From assembly GCA_041660045.1 (NCBI GenBank), contig JBAZXA010000010.1, positions 60,279 to 124,278 of the forward strand: a stretch of 64,000 nucleotides of DNA, in the 5' to 3' direction. The translations under genes were made by a program, and so were the position numbers. Position 1 is the first letter of the stretch. The number at the start of each line of letters is the position of its first letter. This document shows positions 8,582-17,346 of this stretch, piece after piece. The DNA comes from WM-3-3 sp041660045 (GTDB lineage: Bacteria; Pseudomonadota; Gammaproteobacteria; Methylococcales; Methylomonadaceae). The notes below the pieces were generated by a model, which had not been told where the DNA came from, did no database searches, and saw only the letters and a list, made by a program, of their open reading frames with translations.

Positions 8582-9232
8582 ATAAACAGTATTGTCCATT
8601 TCTGTATAGTGCAGGTACACATTATTCATTGCTTATGAATTGCGGTGTAGCCCAGTCGAAGATGATTGGCAGGGTAGGCATCATATAGGCATGCTAGTCT
8701 TAACTGAAACCTAACTCTCGTTAAGCCTTATTTTCAGCCACTTGAAGGCCGTAAGTGGCCGATTTTTAACGTAGCCATACTAGATAAGTTACTGCCTTTT
8801 TTAAGCTTTCTTTGGCGGTTTTAAGCTAAAGTAGTGACTGCAGGGCATTACTGATGGCTTGTAAAAAAAGGATTTGATCTTTGTAAATAGCCTGTCGCGA
8901 GTTCGAGTGCCTCATAAGTTTCATAACATAATAGAGGTGCCAATAGTTTTATGCGGCTACTTCCTGCTCTATTCTAGTTTTAATTGTGGTTTAAAAAGTA
9001 CCGAGTGGCATCAAGTGACACTAACGTGAAAGCAATGGTGTCATAAGGGGATTATTAATTTCTTATTATTTGACAATAAAACATTAATTTGTGTTTTTAG
9101 TGCTGAACTTAATAACAATAGTGGCTGTCCGAAGAATAGATGTCGTTTTTTCAATTTTAAGAATCAACGTAATGGTTTTATTAAACCGTTCTGATTTGAC
9201 TTTTAGTCCCTTAAGATAAAAAGGTATCCCCA
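8582..9232. other. Intergenic stretch, no gene recognised
   Basis: About 650 bp between divergent genes. No frame gives a convincing protein, and I see no tRNA or IS end. It is AT-rich just before 9233 and probably carries the promoter of the hydroxylase gene. This is the border of the left accessory block. Confidence 0.5.
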
Positions 9233-10303
9233 ATGTTTAATGAATATCTATCTTTAATCAACTTACCCCAATTACATGGAACGTTGCCGACCTTATCGCC
9301 TAGTATAGGCGCTGCTATTTTGTTGCTGACCGCTTTTGCCGGGTTTGCGGCAGTGGAAAAATATGCGCCTAAAACTAGGGTATCAACGCAATTACTACAG
9401 CAATCTTATGTCGCTAATTTCAGCCTGTTCACGTTCAATAGCCTGATGATGTCGTTGTTGTCGGCCGCTATGTTGTGGCTAGTGGCTGAGCAGCATTCCA
9501 GCCATGGCTTGTTAAGCCATATGCCGGATACTGGATGGAAGCTTGTTGTCGCATTATTAGCGCTAGATTTATGGCTTTATCTTTGGCACCAGGCCTGTCA
9601 TCGTTACGATATTTTTTGGCGGTTCCATAAAGTCCATCACAATGATCCTTACCTTAATGTTTCAACGGGCTTTCGGGTACATATCACAGAAATGCTGATG
9701 ACTTATCTCCTGAAAGTGGCGGTCGTCATAGCCATGGGGATTGATGAGTTTATCGTACTGGTAAACGAAGTAATCACTACACTGTTTATTATGTTTCACC
9801 ATACCAATAGTGTATTCAAAGGTGAAAAATGGCTAGCTTATATCTTTAACACACCAACCCTACACCGTACTCACCATTCAGTCGAACGTAAGGAGCATGA
9901 CCGCAACTTTGGTGCGGTCCTGTCAATTTGGGATCGGCTGTTTGGCACGTTACTGGAACGGGAACCAGCCGCAATAGGCATCAACGGCGATACACCACAG
10001 GATTTTATTCATTTGCTTAAATTTGGCTTTGTGGAAAAGTTGCCAGTTAACGCACTCCCTGACAACTTGGATCTGATGATTGCTGAAGCGGCCTATTACA
10101 AAGCTGAAAAACGCAGTTTTAATCCAGGTTATGAATGGGACGATTGGTTGGCCGCCAAGCAAGAAGTTCTTCAGACAGTACGCGGTTATAAAAGCCCCCG
10201 GGAAAATTTGTCCTTTACCCGCCAAGGTAAGGCGATAAAGGCATTGAATTTTTTGTTTTGCAGTTTGGGTATCCGCAAACCACGTTGCCAACACTACGCA
10301 TAA
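9233..10303 (+). CDS. Fatty acid hydroxylase / sterol desaturase family membrane protein
   Basis: A 356-aa protein with several membrane segments (about residues 25-42, 62-85, 104-118 and 158-180). It has the di-iron histidine clusters of the superfamily: HQACH at 119-123, HKVHH at 132-136, FHHTN at 188-192 and HRTHH at 211-215. The family hydroxylates or desaturates lipids at a membrane-bound di-iron centre using O2; the substrate cannot be told from sequence. The last 120 residues are a soluble tail. A weak Shine-Dalgarno (AAGGTAT) precedes the ATG. It stands alone, followed by 270 bp without a gene. Confidence 0.88.
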   Translation: MFNEYLSLINLPQLHGTLPTLSPSIGAAILLLTAFAGFAAVEKYAPKTRVSTQLLQQSYVANFSLFTFNSLMMSLLSAAMLWLVAEQHSSHGLLSHMPDTGWKLVVALLALDLWLYLWHQACHRYDIFWRFHKVHHNDPYLNVSTGFRVHITEMLMTYLLKVAVVIAMGIDEFIVLVNEVITTLFIMFHHTNSVFKGEKWLAYIFNTPTLHRTHHSVERKEHDRNFGAVLSIWDRLFGTLLEREPAAIGINGDTPQDFIHLLKFGFVEKLPVNALPDNLDLMIAEAAYYKAEKRSFNPGYEWDDWLAAKQEVLQTVRGYKSPRENLSFTRQGKAIKALNFLFCSLGIRKPRCQHYA

Positions 10304-10576
10304 CTTCTGCAAAATGGGGTTTATCAACTTGGTGGCTCCTCAGTTGTCAAACAACAGCGTTACGGCCAGCAACAGCCTTAATAAAGTTTGCTATTAAAGC
10401 AGCTCAGCGCGGCTGGGTCTGGGTATAAGGCTTCGATAAGGTTGGAAATGAAAATAGCCCTGTACTGGGCTACCCATAACTTATCGGATTTGTTCGCGAC
10501 TTTTATATACGCTGCCTAAATAGGTGTGAGGTTTTAGTTGACCACTACCGATTGCCATTTCAGGTTATGATGAACG

Positions 10577-11998
10577 ATGCAGAATGTCTTTTCTAATCAT
10601 AGTGTGACTTGGCCGATTTTTATCGGGATACTGCATTTGGTTTTTTCCATCCCCACAGCCATCCATGTATTACTGCGTAAAGATGACGAGCGGGCTGCGA
10701 TAGGTTGGATTGGCCTTGTCTTCCTGTCGCCGTTTTTGGGTAGCGGCCTATATTGGTTGTTTGGGATCAACCGTGTTAAAGCCCGCGCGAAACTAAATCA
10801 AGCAAAGCGAAAAAAAAGGCGACGACTGCAAGCGTTAAAAGTGGATCCTGTGGTTGGTTTTGATGCTAAATGGCAAACCTTGATGCGGGCAGGGTCTGCC
10901 ATACACGACTCGCCTTATTTGCCGCATAATCAAGTTAAGCCGCTGATTAATGGCGATATGGCCTATCCCCGAATGCTTGAGGCTATTTACAACGCAAAAC
11001 GGGATATAGTTCTGTCTAGTTATATTTTTGACTATGACACAATTGGCCAGAAATTTGTTGACGCCCTAAGTCACGCACAAAAACGAAATGTCGCTGTTTA
11101 TGTGCTGATAGACGGTGATTTTCTGAATTTTAGAGGAACTACAACAGAGCGGGAGTTGGGTAAAAAGGGTATTATGACAGCCAGGTTTTTGCCTTTTAAC
11201 CCTCGCTTTATCAATCTGCGTAACCACCGAAAAATCCTCTGCGTGGATGGGCAGGTTGCCTTTATTGGCGGCTTGAATATTCGTCAAGCTAATTTGCTCG
11301 GTGAGCATCCTCGCTATCCAGTGCAAGATATACATTTTGAAATCAAAGGCCCGGTCATTAACCAAATAAGTAAGACGTTTAGTGATGACTGGGAATTTGC
11401 CACTGGCAAATCGCTAAAACTTACACAATGCTCTGCAAGCGGCGATGGCCAAGTTACCTGCCGTGCTTTACCGGACGGCCCGGATGGTAATTTTCAAAAA
11501 TTAGTCTGGCTGTTAATTGCTGCGATTAACGCTGCCACACACAATATCCGTATCATGACGCCGTATTTTATCCCAGGCCATACCCTAATCAGCGCGCTTA
11601 AAGCGGCTTCTTTACGTGGTGTTGCTGTTGAACTAATCGTACCCAAAAAAAATAATATCCCTTTTTTTAACTGGGCAATGCAGGCTAATTTTAACGACCT
11701 CCTTAAGTTTGGCCTAAAAATCTATCTAAGCGCACCACCTTTTGAGCATAGCAAAATCTTTTTGGTTGATGATGGCTGGTCTTTTATCGGCTCATCCAAC
11801 TGGGACACGCGTAGCTTAGCGTTGAATTTTGAAGTTAATGTCGAATGTTTTGATAACGGGCTCAACACTGAGCTGGTAAATGTGTTTAATGAAAAAAAGG
11901 CGAAGTCACTAGCGGTAACTAAGGCCACACCTAGCCGATATACGCTTTTTATTCACGCAAGGAATAATTTCTTTCGCCTGTTATCACCTTATTTATAA
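10577..11998 (+). CDS. cls: Cardiolipin synthase (phospholipase D family)
   Basis: A 473-aa protein with two N-terminal membrane helices (the PLDc_N region, including a RKDDERAAIGWI segment) and two HKD catalytic motifs: HRKILCVD starting near residue 217 and HSKIFLVD near residue 390, each followed by GG or GSSNWD as in the family. The enzyme joins two phosphatidylglycerol molecules (or PG with another phospholipid) into cardiolipin at the inner membrane. Length and layout are normal for ClsA-type enzymes. The next gene starts three bases after the stop, so the two are probably one transcript. Confidence 0.92.
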   Translation: MQNVFSNHSVTWPIFIGILHLVFSIPTAIHVLLRKDDERAAIGWIGLVFLSPFLGSGLYWLFGINRVKARAKLNQAKRKKRRRLQALKVDPVVGFDAKWQTLMRAGSAIHDSPYLPHNQVKPLINGDMAYPRMLEAIYNAKRDIVLSSYIFDYDTIGQKFVDALSHAQKRNVAVYVLIDGDFLNFRGTTTERELGKKGIMTARFLPFNPRFINLRNHRKILCVDGQVAFIGGLNIRQANLLGEHPRYPVQDIHFEIKGPVINQISKTFSDDWEFATGKSLKLTQCSASGDGQVTCRALPDGPDGNFQKLVWLLIAAINAATHNIRIMTPYFIPGHTLISALKAASLRGVAVELIVPKKNNIPFFNWAMQANFNDLLKFGLKIYLSAPPFEHSKIFLVDDGWSFIGSSNWDTRSLALNFEVNVECFDNGLNTELVNVFNEKKAKSLAVTKATPSRYTLFIHARNNFFRLLSPYL

Positions 11999-12000
11999 CC

Positions 12001-12777
12001 ATGGTATTTAGAAAATTATTTCCTGAAATATATGATTCGACTAACCCGCTTGTTTTTATGGGACGGGCAAAGCAAAGTGCGCTCAGTGAGTCCATAACAC
12101 TTCTGGTTTGGAACGTCTATAAAACCCGAAAAAGTGGTTGGTATAGTGATTTTCTTAATTTGGTTAATAAGACAGACTTAGTTTTATTGCAAGAATCAGT
12201 GCTTAATAACCTTGATAACAGTAAATTCGAAAAAACGGACCGATTTGAATGGATTATGGCGTGCAGCCATAAATATCGGCTTAGCCAAGTTATCACCGGG
12301 CTTAAAACGGGCTGTGTTGCACAATCTAACGCGCAGATACTACTCCATTCACCGGATAAGGAACCCATTCTAAACACGTCAAAGCTAATGCTGGCGACGA
12401 GGTATCCCTTGGAAAGTAGCCTTAAACAACTGCTAGTCCTGAATGTGCACGCGATTAATTTTGTAACACTAAAAAAATACGCTAGCCATATTAATCAAAT
12501 CCTGTCAGTTATCCACCACCATACCGGCCCCATTATTCTGGCAGGAGATTTTAATTGCTGGAATGATGCCCGCATCAAATTGCTGTTTGAACGGATAAAA
12601 AATGCAGGCTTGACCACCGTAACACTTGACCGGAAAACCCGTTGGCACCAGTTAAACCATCATCTTGACTATATATTTTACCGCGATCTGCAGTTAAAAA
12701 ATGCGCAGACACTTTCATCTATCCATAGCTCAGACCATTTTCCAATCATGGCTGAATTTGTAGTTAATAATTCATAA
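12001..12777 (+). CDS. Endonuclease/exonuclease/phosphatase (EEP) family protein
   Basis: A 258-aa protein with the EEP fold signatures: LVWNVYK at the first strand, VLLQESV with the metal-binding Glu, LAGDFNCWND in the core, and LDYIFY and SSDHFPIMAEF with the catalytic Asp-His at the end. The superfamily covers Mg2+-dependent nucleases and phospho(lipo)esterases. The gene lies directly behind cardiolipin synthase with a 2-bp gap, so a phospholipid-linked role is possible but unproven. No signal peptide is seen. The start at 12001 has no clear Shine-Dalgarno and may rely on coupling. An internal ATG at 12058 would still keep the whole domain. Confidence 0.82.
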   Translation: MVFRKLFPEIYDSTNPLVFMGRAKQSALSESITLLVWNVYKTRKSGWYSDFLNLVNKTDLVLLQESVLNNLDNSKFEKTDRFEWIMACSHKYRLSQVITGLKTGCVAQSNAQILLHSPDKEPILNTSKLMLATRYPLESSLKQLLVLNVHAINFVTLKKYASHINQILSVIHHHTGPIILAGDFNCWNDARIKLLFERIKNAGLTTVTLDRKTRWHQLNHHLDYIFYRDLQLKNAQTLSSIHSSDHFPIMAEFVVNNS

Positions 12778-12873
12778 CCCAAGCTATAGGTATTTTATGA
12801 TTAGGTGTAAATCGGCCTTATACAAAAAGCCTCAGCACAGTTAATAAAAATCGAAATTTTCGTGATCCAACGC

Positions 12874-13366
12874 TCAAGAGACTTGAGATTGCTTTGTACT
12901 TGGAAAATCAGCAGCATGGGAAACGGCTTCCCATGCCGAGAACTCTTTCCGCAGTTGATCAAGTTTTGCAAGCGCACCTTCAAAAGCGTTATTACCCAAC
13001 AGTAAATGATGCGGCGGATTTGTTGATTCAACAGCCTGGACAATGGCGTTTATAACCCGCACCGGATCGCCAGATTGTTTGCCTAATATACTGCGGATAG
13101 GCTGGCGAACTTTTCCCGCTGTTTTCGCATAATTGTCAATTTGATGCTTACTTTCGTTTGCCGAACGTTCTGCCCAATCGGTACGGAAACCGCCAGGCTC
13201 AACTAACATAACCTTGATGCCAAGGAGTTCCACTTCTTGTTAAATTGCTTCGGGATAAACCTTCTACAGCATATTTTGTGGCATTGAAGTAGACCAATGC
13301 AGGAAATAAGGTGAGCTTACCGATGGAAGAAAGGTTGACGATAAAGCCTTTGTACCGTCCGCCCAG
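12874..13366 (-). pseudogene. Short-chain dehydrogenase/reductase gene, frameshifted and 5' truncated
   Basis: The right part reads GFIVNLSS, then VYFNATKYAVEGLS, the SDR catalytic Ser and YxxxK region. Near 13245 the frame slips by one base and passes a TAA, where homologues usually keep an open codon. It then continues as LLGIKVMLVEPGGFRTDW and about 90 more residues to a stop at 12874. The nucleotide-binding N-terminus (the TGxxxGxG part) is missing because an IS5-type fragment begins at about 13366. SDR enzymes reduce or oxidise carbonyls with NAD(P). This copy is dead. Confidence 0.85.
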
Positions 13367-14002
13367 GGTTACGATGTGGTGGGTCGACCTGCCTTTCCTG
13401 GTTTATTGTTGTTTAAGATGTTGCTGGTCGGGCTTTGGCACGCGGGCTTGAGTGACCAGGGCGTTGAAGACATGGCGAATGTTAATCTGCATGTCATGTG
13501 TTTTCTTGACTTGTCTTTAGAGGACGATGTCCCTGACCATGCCGTGTTGTTGAGGTTCAGGACGAAGCTGACCCAGGCGCAGGCTTGGGACGGGTTGCTG
13601 GCAGCAATCAATCGGCAAATCGAAGGGCGTAACCTCATGGTCAAGTCGGGCTGCCACGTTGATGGCAGTATTACTCACGGCCCAGGAAGCCGAAAGCCAA
13701 ACCGACCTACGAAAGTGCTGGTGCGCTGGCAAACTCTTGCATTTCCAGGGCTTGGCCAAAGCCCAAGCCTGGCATATCCTGTTGGCAGTCGCTTACAATC
13801 TGAGACGGCTACCAAGGCTTTATGTTGAAAGCCTATTGCCAAAGCGGCCACATGGAAAATCCGCCTAATGGCCGGAAAAAGTGAAAAATGCCTGTAAGTT
13901 GAGGTTTTTTACCCAATTCTAGCCTAATAGTTCCTGTTTTTGGCCATGATTTTGGTTTTTAAGGTTTAGCCATGAAAACGGGTGGTTTTTGCAAAAGTCT
14001 CA
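13366..14002 (+). mobile_element. IS5-type insertion sequence remnant with internal deletion
   Basis: The first frame gives the transposase front half (VGRPAFPGLLLFKMLLVG, VEDMANVNLHVM, EDDVPDHAVLLRFR and HVDGSIT with the first catalytic Asp). At about 13705 it jumps into the end part in another frame (GLAKAQAWHILLAVAYNLR), losing the middle with the second Asp and the Glu. The 3' end carries GCAAAAGTCTCA up to 14002, shared with the remnant at 63127-63863. The left end is absent; it joins the broken SDR gene directly. Confidence 0.85.
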
Positions 14003-14126
14003 GAGTTGGTATATTTTTCCGCCAAAGCCCGCTCCGCAATGCTTGCATTGTGTTTAGGCTGAAGATTTCAGCGCTATTGGTTAAATGCCGTAATAGCTGC
14101 TTACTGTGTAGGCAAGATTATGTGCT

Positions 14127-14140
14127 ATAGCGTACAGACT
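14127..14140 (+). promoter_or_regulatory. Shared 14-nt motif, copy 1
   Basis: ATAGCGTACAGACT, identical to 15589-15602 and part of a longer 17-of-19 match. It ends 197 bp before the ATG of the secreted protein at 14338; the other copy ends 193 bp before the Anbu gene. The equal distance and orientation suggest a promoter or activator site. Function is inferred from position only. Confidence 0.35.
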
Positions 14141-14337
14141 AGCTTTTTATTGGGTTATAAGCTTAATTTAATATTTTAACAGCAACCGTGATGGCAACAT
14201 TGCGTAGTGATTTACTGGTGCTATTGAAGAGGTGCTATGAAAACTGTTTATGTCTTAGCCTTTTAAGTGGCCTAACGTTGGTGATTGTATTTTGTCGGTG
14301 TTAGGGCTTAAAGAAGAACCATCTTGGAGAAATTAGT

Positions 14338-14748
14338 ATGAAACGATTACTTTTAAGTCTTATTTTACCCATAATTTTTTTCTGTTACCCGGCGTTCGCG
14401 GAACAAACTTCAATATCCCCGCAAACACAAGGGGATGTGACTTTTGTTAGCGGTGGGATTGGCATAGTAGAACAAAGTCAAATGCATGAGCTGCGATCTG
14501 ATTACAACCTAAGCCTGCTATTTTCAGTAGTCGGCACTGGTGAATACCTCAGCGATGTTAACGTTGAGATCATGGATTCAAAACATAATATTTGCCTGGA
14601 AACTGTGGCTAACGGACCTATGTTATTTGCTAAGCTGAAACCTGGCCGCTATAGCATTAAGGTTGATAACGGAAGCGGCAGCCATACTAAAAAGGTGACT
14701 GTAGTCGGGGACAAACTCAGCAAACTGTCATTTAGCATGCCCGAATAA
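14338..14748 (+). CDS. Hypothetical periplasmic protein with a carboxypeptidase-regulatory-like beta domain
   Basis: A 136-aa protein with a clear Sec signal (KR, hydrophobic core, cleavage after AFA near residue 21). The mature part is beta-rich, and its end (FAKLKPGRYSIKV, then HTKKVTV) resembles the small beta-sandwich found in carboxypeptidase regulatory-like domains, where a nutrient or ligand-binding role is unknown. A good Shine-Dalgarno (GGAG) sits 8 bp before the ATG. No enzyme motif is seen. I do not recognise a named family. Confidence 0.7.
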   Translation: MKRLLLSLILPIIFFCYPAFAEQTSISPQTQGDVTFVSGGIGIVEQSQMHELRSDYNLSLLFSVVGTGEYLSDVNVEIMDSKHNICLETVANGPMLFAKLKPGRYSIKVDNGSGSHTKKVTVVGDKLSKLSFSMPE

Positions 14749-14996
14749 CCTCGATAATAGGCGCTTATCAATACTGTGACGCCGCTAGTAGAGTTAACCA
14801 AACGGCTGTAAGTTGACGGCAAGCACTAGCCCTGCCGTCAACTTGATCAGTAAATTAATTCCGGCGTACTGAGGTTCTAGTTCAGTTCGCCGGAAGCGAA
14901 CATGGCTTAATTCCAGCAATTGCCGCCAGAAGGTTTTGATCTCATCCAACATTGGTCTATTGCACAGGATAAGTAATTAATAGCAGTCCCCTTAGC

Positions 14997-15312
14997 TTAT
15001 CTAAGACGCATATCATTTTTGACTGATTTCACGCCTTGAGTAGCTTTGGAAATTTCTATGGCTTTGGCAATATCAGATTTGTGTTGAACGAAACCGCTAA
15101 GTTGTACGACACCTTTAAAGGTTTCAACATTGATCTCACTGGAACTTAGATCAGGCTCATTTAATAACTGTGCCCTAATTCGGGTAGAAACCGCGGCATC
15201 ATCGACATACTCTCCGGTTCTTTCTTGTTTGATGGGGGATGCGCGCAACCCGCAGCAGTCTGTAAAACCACTGACAAAAAAGCGGCGAAAAAGCTTAATT
15301 AGAGTATTTCAT
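14997..15312 (-). pseudogene. BON-domain lipoprotein gene with two frameshifts in the signal region
   Basis: The BON domain itself (DDAAVSTRIRAQLL, then INVETFKGVVQLSGFV and AIEISKATQGVKSVKND) is open from about 15230 to 14997. BON domains bind membranes or osmolytes in OsmY-like proteins. Homologues have a lipoprotein signal in front, and it is present here, but in other frames. An ATG at 15312 with GGAG seven bases upstream gives MKYSN and then a stop. One base later the frame gives LSFFAAFLSVVLQ and a TAAGC lipobox. A five-C run then shifts again into the BON frame. Two single-base losses in homopolymers could be mutation or sequencing error. A TTG at 15248 could still start a signal-less protein. 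Confidence 0.7.
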
Positions 15313-15795
15313 CTCTATCTCCAAAACATAAGGAAAAGCAGATTTGTCTCAATCAGACAGGGTAGTTAAATCGTCCGCAATTCCCAAGCTTGTTGCCGGG
15401 ATGATCAGGTTTGAAAACTTAGTGCTCAATTTAAGCGCCATTTACGGCAAAGTCAGTGCCGTATCGTACATACGCCGAAATAAACGGACCTTAAAATGCA
15501 CAGGCGATATTGCTTACTTAATAAAGTACGCGATGTCCGGTTTCGGGTGATTAGGTAGCCCTAAATAGAAGATAATCCACTAAGTACGATAGCGTACAGA
15601 CTGGGTGCGGGTGCCAAGTAGAATTACCTAGAGTTAGAAAACTATGCCGTTGAAATTATCCGTTGTGGGCTCTGGACACCGAAAATTAAAATGTAAGTAG
15701 AACGGCGTTTGCACAGCTAAGTAAAAAGCTTAAGACACTACACTCACCATAAACTTGGTCTGCGCAAGTATTAATTCAAATAAGGAAGTACACCT
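15313..15795. other. Intergenic stretch; no gene recognised
   Basis: Short open frames here have no recognisable motifs. The shared ATAGCGTACAGACT motif is at 15589-15602, and a GGAAG Shine-Dalgarno lies just before 15796. Nothing else is evident. Confidence 0.4.
15589..15602 (+). promoter_or_regulatory. Shared 14-nt motif, copy 2
   Basis: Same ATAGCGTACAGACT as at 14127, in the same orientation, ending 193 bp before the Anbu start codon. It may be a promoter or regulator site giving a long untranslated leader. Inference from repetition and spacing only. Confidence 0.35.
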
Positions 15796-16521
15796 ATGAC
15801 ATACTGTGTCGGCACTATGCTGGATTCCGGGCTAGTTTTTGCTTCAGATTCACGCACCCATGCCAGTGTTGATAATTTTGCCAGTTTCTGCAAGATGACA
15901 GTGTTTGAACGAAAAGGTGACCGTGTTATCGTGCTGCTAAGTTCGGGTAATTTGGCTGGGACACAAGCGGTGATTAGCATGCTTAGCCAAAGGAATGCTA
16001 GAGAAGATAGCCAAAACCTATGGGCTGCGCAGTCAATGTTCGATACAGCGATACTAGTTTCGGACGCAATGCGCGAAGTTGATCAACGTGATGGCCAAAA
16101 CTTGGCGGCAAGTAATATTAGTTTTAATGCCTCCTTTATACTTGGCGGCCAGATTGCGGGCGAGCAACCACGCCTTTTCCGAATTTATGCACAAAGTAAT
16201 TTCATCGAAGCTAGCTTTGATACACCCTATCTACAGACTGGTGAAACCAAATACGGGAAACCCATCATAGGCCGGGTACTTACCCGTTCAACCTCATTGA
16301 ACGATGCCGCAAAATGTGTGTTGGTTTCGTTTGACTCCACCATGTGCAGCAATTTGTCCGTCGGTATGCCGATAGACCTACTTTGTTATCAACGTGACAG
16401 TCTTGAGGTGACCATGCGCCGGCGTTTCGAAAAGGAAGACCCCTATTTCAACGAACTGGGCAGGCAATGGACAGAAGGCACGCGGCAAGTGTTCAGCCGC
16501 TTGCCAAATTTGGACTGGTAG
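15796..16521 (+). CDS. Anbu, proteasome-type protease (ancestral beta subunit)
   Basis: A 241-aa protein starting MTYCVGTMLDSGLVFASDSRT, the typical Anbu beginning in which Thr2 becomes the N-terminal nucleophile after Met removal, with the conserved Asp and Ser-Asp-Ser-Arg strand. The later FILGGQ strand and the YGKPIIGR segment also fit. Anbu is a proteasome/HslV relative that forms open helical rings. Its substrates are unknown and activity has been hard to show. It heads a tight three-gene group with an N-formylglutamate amidohydrolase-like gene (8-bp gap) and a transglutaminase. Known Anbu operons often also contain an alpha-E protein and an ATP-grasp protein, which are absent next to it here. 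Confidence 0.92.
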   Translation: MTYCVGTMLDSGLVFASDSRTHASVDNFASFCKMTVFERKGDRVIVLLSSGNLAGTQAVISMLSQRNAREDSQNLWAAQSMFDTAILVSDAMREVDQRDGQNLAASNISFNASFILGGQIAGEQPRLFRIYAQSNFIEASFDTPYLQTGETKYGKPIIGRVLTRSTSLNDAAKCVLVSFDSTMCSNLSVGMPIDLLCYQRDSLEVTMRRRFEKEDPYFNELGRQWTEGTRQVFSRLPNLDW

Positions 16522-16529
16522 GGGAAACG

Positions 16530-17291
16530 ATGGCTGAAGGCAATGCAAACGATGACAGCCATAATTTAGTTATCACTTGTGAACACGGCGGTAACCGGAT
16601 TCCAAAACCTTATACTGAATTTTTTAAGGACAGTCAGGATTTGTTGGCTAGCCACCGTGGTTTTGACCCCGGCGCACTGAGCATGGCTAAAGACCTGGCC
16701 GCAACATTTGCCGCCCCGTTGGTGTCAGCTACCGTAAGCCGCCTACTGGTTGACCTAAACCGTTCTGTCGGCCATCCCTATTTACATTACAAAGCGATAA
16801 GCAAGCAGCAAGGTTTGCGGGACAGCATAGTAAAGCGGTATTACCAGCCCTATCGCAGCCAAGCTGAACATCGGGTCAGACAGGCTATTGCAGATCATGG
16901 GCGGGTAATTCACCTGTCATCCCACAGTTTTACGCCGGAATTGTATGGCAAAGTGCGCAAAGCTGATATTGGCTTGCTGTATGATCCGCTCCGGCCTTAT
17001 GAGGTTGCTTTATGTCAGCAATGGAAGTTAGCCTTAAATGCCTGTGCGCCTGAGCTAAACGTCCGTTTAAATTCTCCCTATAAAGGCTATGGTGATGGCT
17101 TAACTACTTGGTTCCGCCAGCGGCTGTCAGCTGAAACCTACGTGGGTATTGAGCTTGAGATCAACCAAAAACACATTTTCAAGGCAGGCCGCTATTGGCC
17201 TACTTTGCGTAAAGTCATTGTCGAATCGCTAGTTATGGCACTGGCCAAATTTGGCCAGGATCATCCATTGAGGCAAAACCTTCCTTACTAA
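16530..17291 (+). CDS. N-formylglutamate amidohydrolase family protein
   Basis: A 253-aa protein; the ATG at 16530 follows AGGGGAAACG, a strong Shine-Dalgarno. CEHGGNRIP near residue 18 is the metal-binding start of the family, followed by HRGFDPGA, VDLNRS, LSSHSF, and near the end GIELEINQ with a catalytic Glu. Classic members hydrolyse N-formyl-glutamate to glutamate and formate; broader ones act on other N-acyl amino acids, so the substrate is uncertain. Its place between Anbu and a transglutaminase suggests a shared role in peptide or crosslink processing (inference). Confidence 0.85.
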   Translation: MAEGNANDDSHNLVITCEHGGNRIPKPYTEFFKDSQDLLASHRGFDPGALSMAKDLAATFAAPLVSATVSRLLVDLNRSVGHPYLHYKAISKQQGLRDSIVKRYYQPYRSQAEHRVRQAIADHGRVIHLSSHSFTPELYGKVRKADIGLLYDPLRPYEVALCQQWKLALNACAPELNVRLNSPYKGYGDGLTTWFRQRLSAETYVGIELEINQKHIFKAGRYWPTLRKVIVESLVMALAKFGQDHPLRQNLPY

Positions 17292-17346
17292 CCCAAATGG
17301 TCAGTTCCCAACTATGTTTGGACTGGCGATCAACAGGAGCATTACC

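Noticed and set aside
8880..8925. A GAGTTCGAGTGCC string that looks like a tRNA T-arm
   Set aside because: No acceptor or anticodon stem can be built around it.
14228..14270. Tiny ORF (MKTVYVLAF) with GAGGTGCT before it
   Set aside because: Ends after nine codons; may be an eroded signal peptide but cannot be supported.
15344..15550. 68-codon plus-strand frame
   Set aside because: No Shine-Dalgarno, no motif and no signal.
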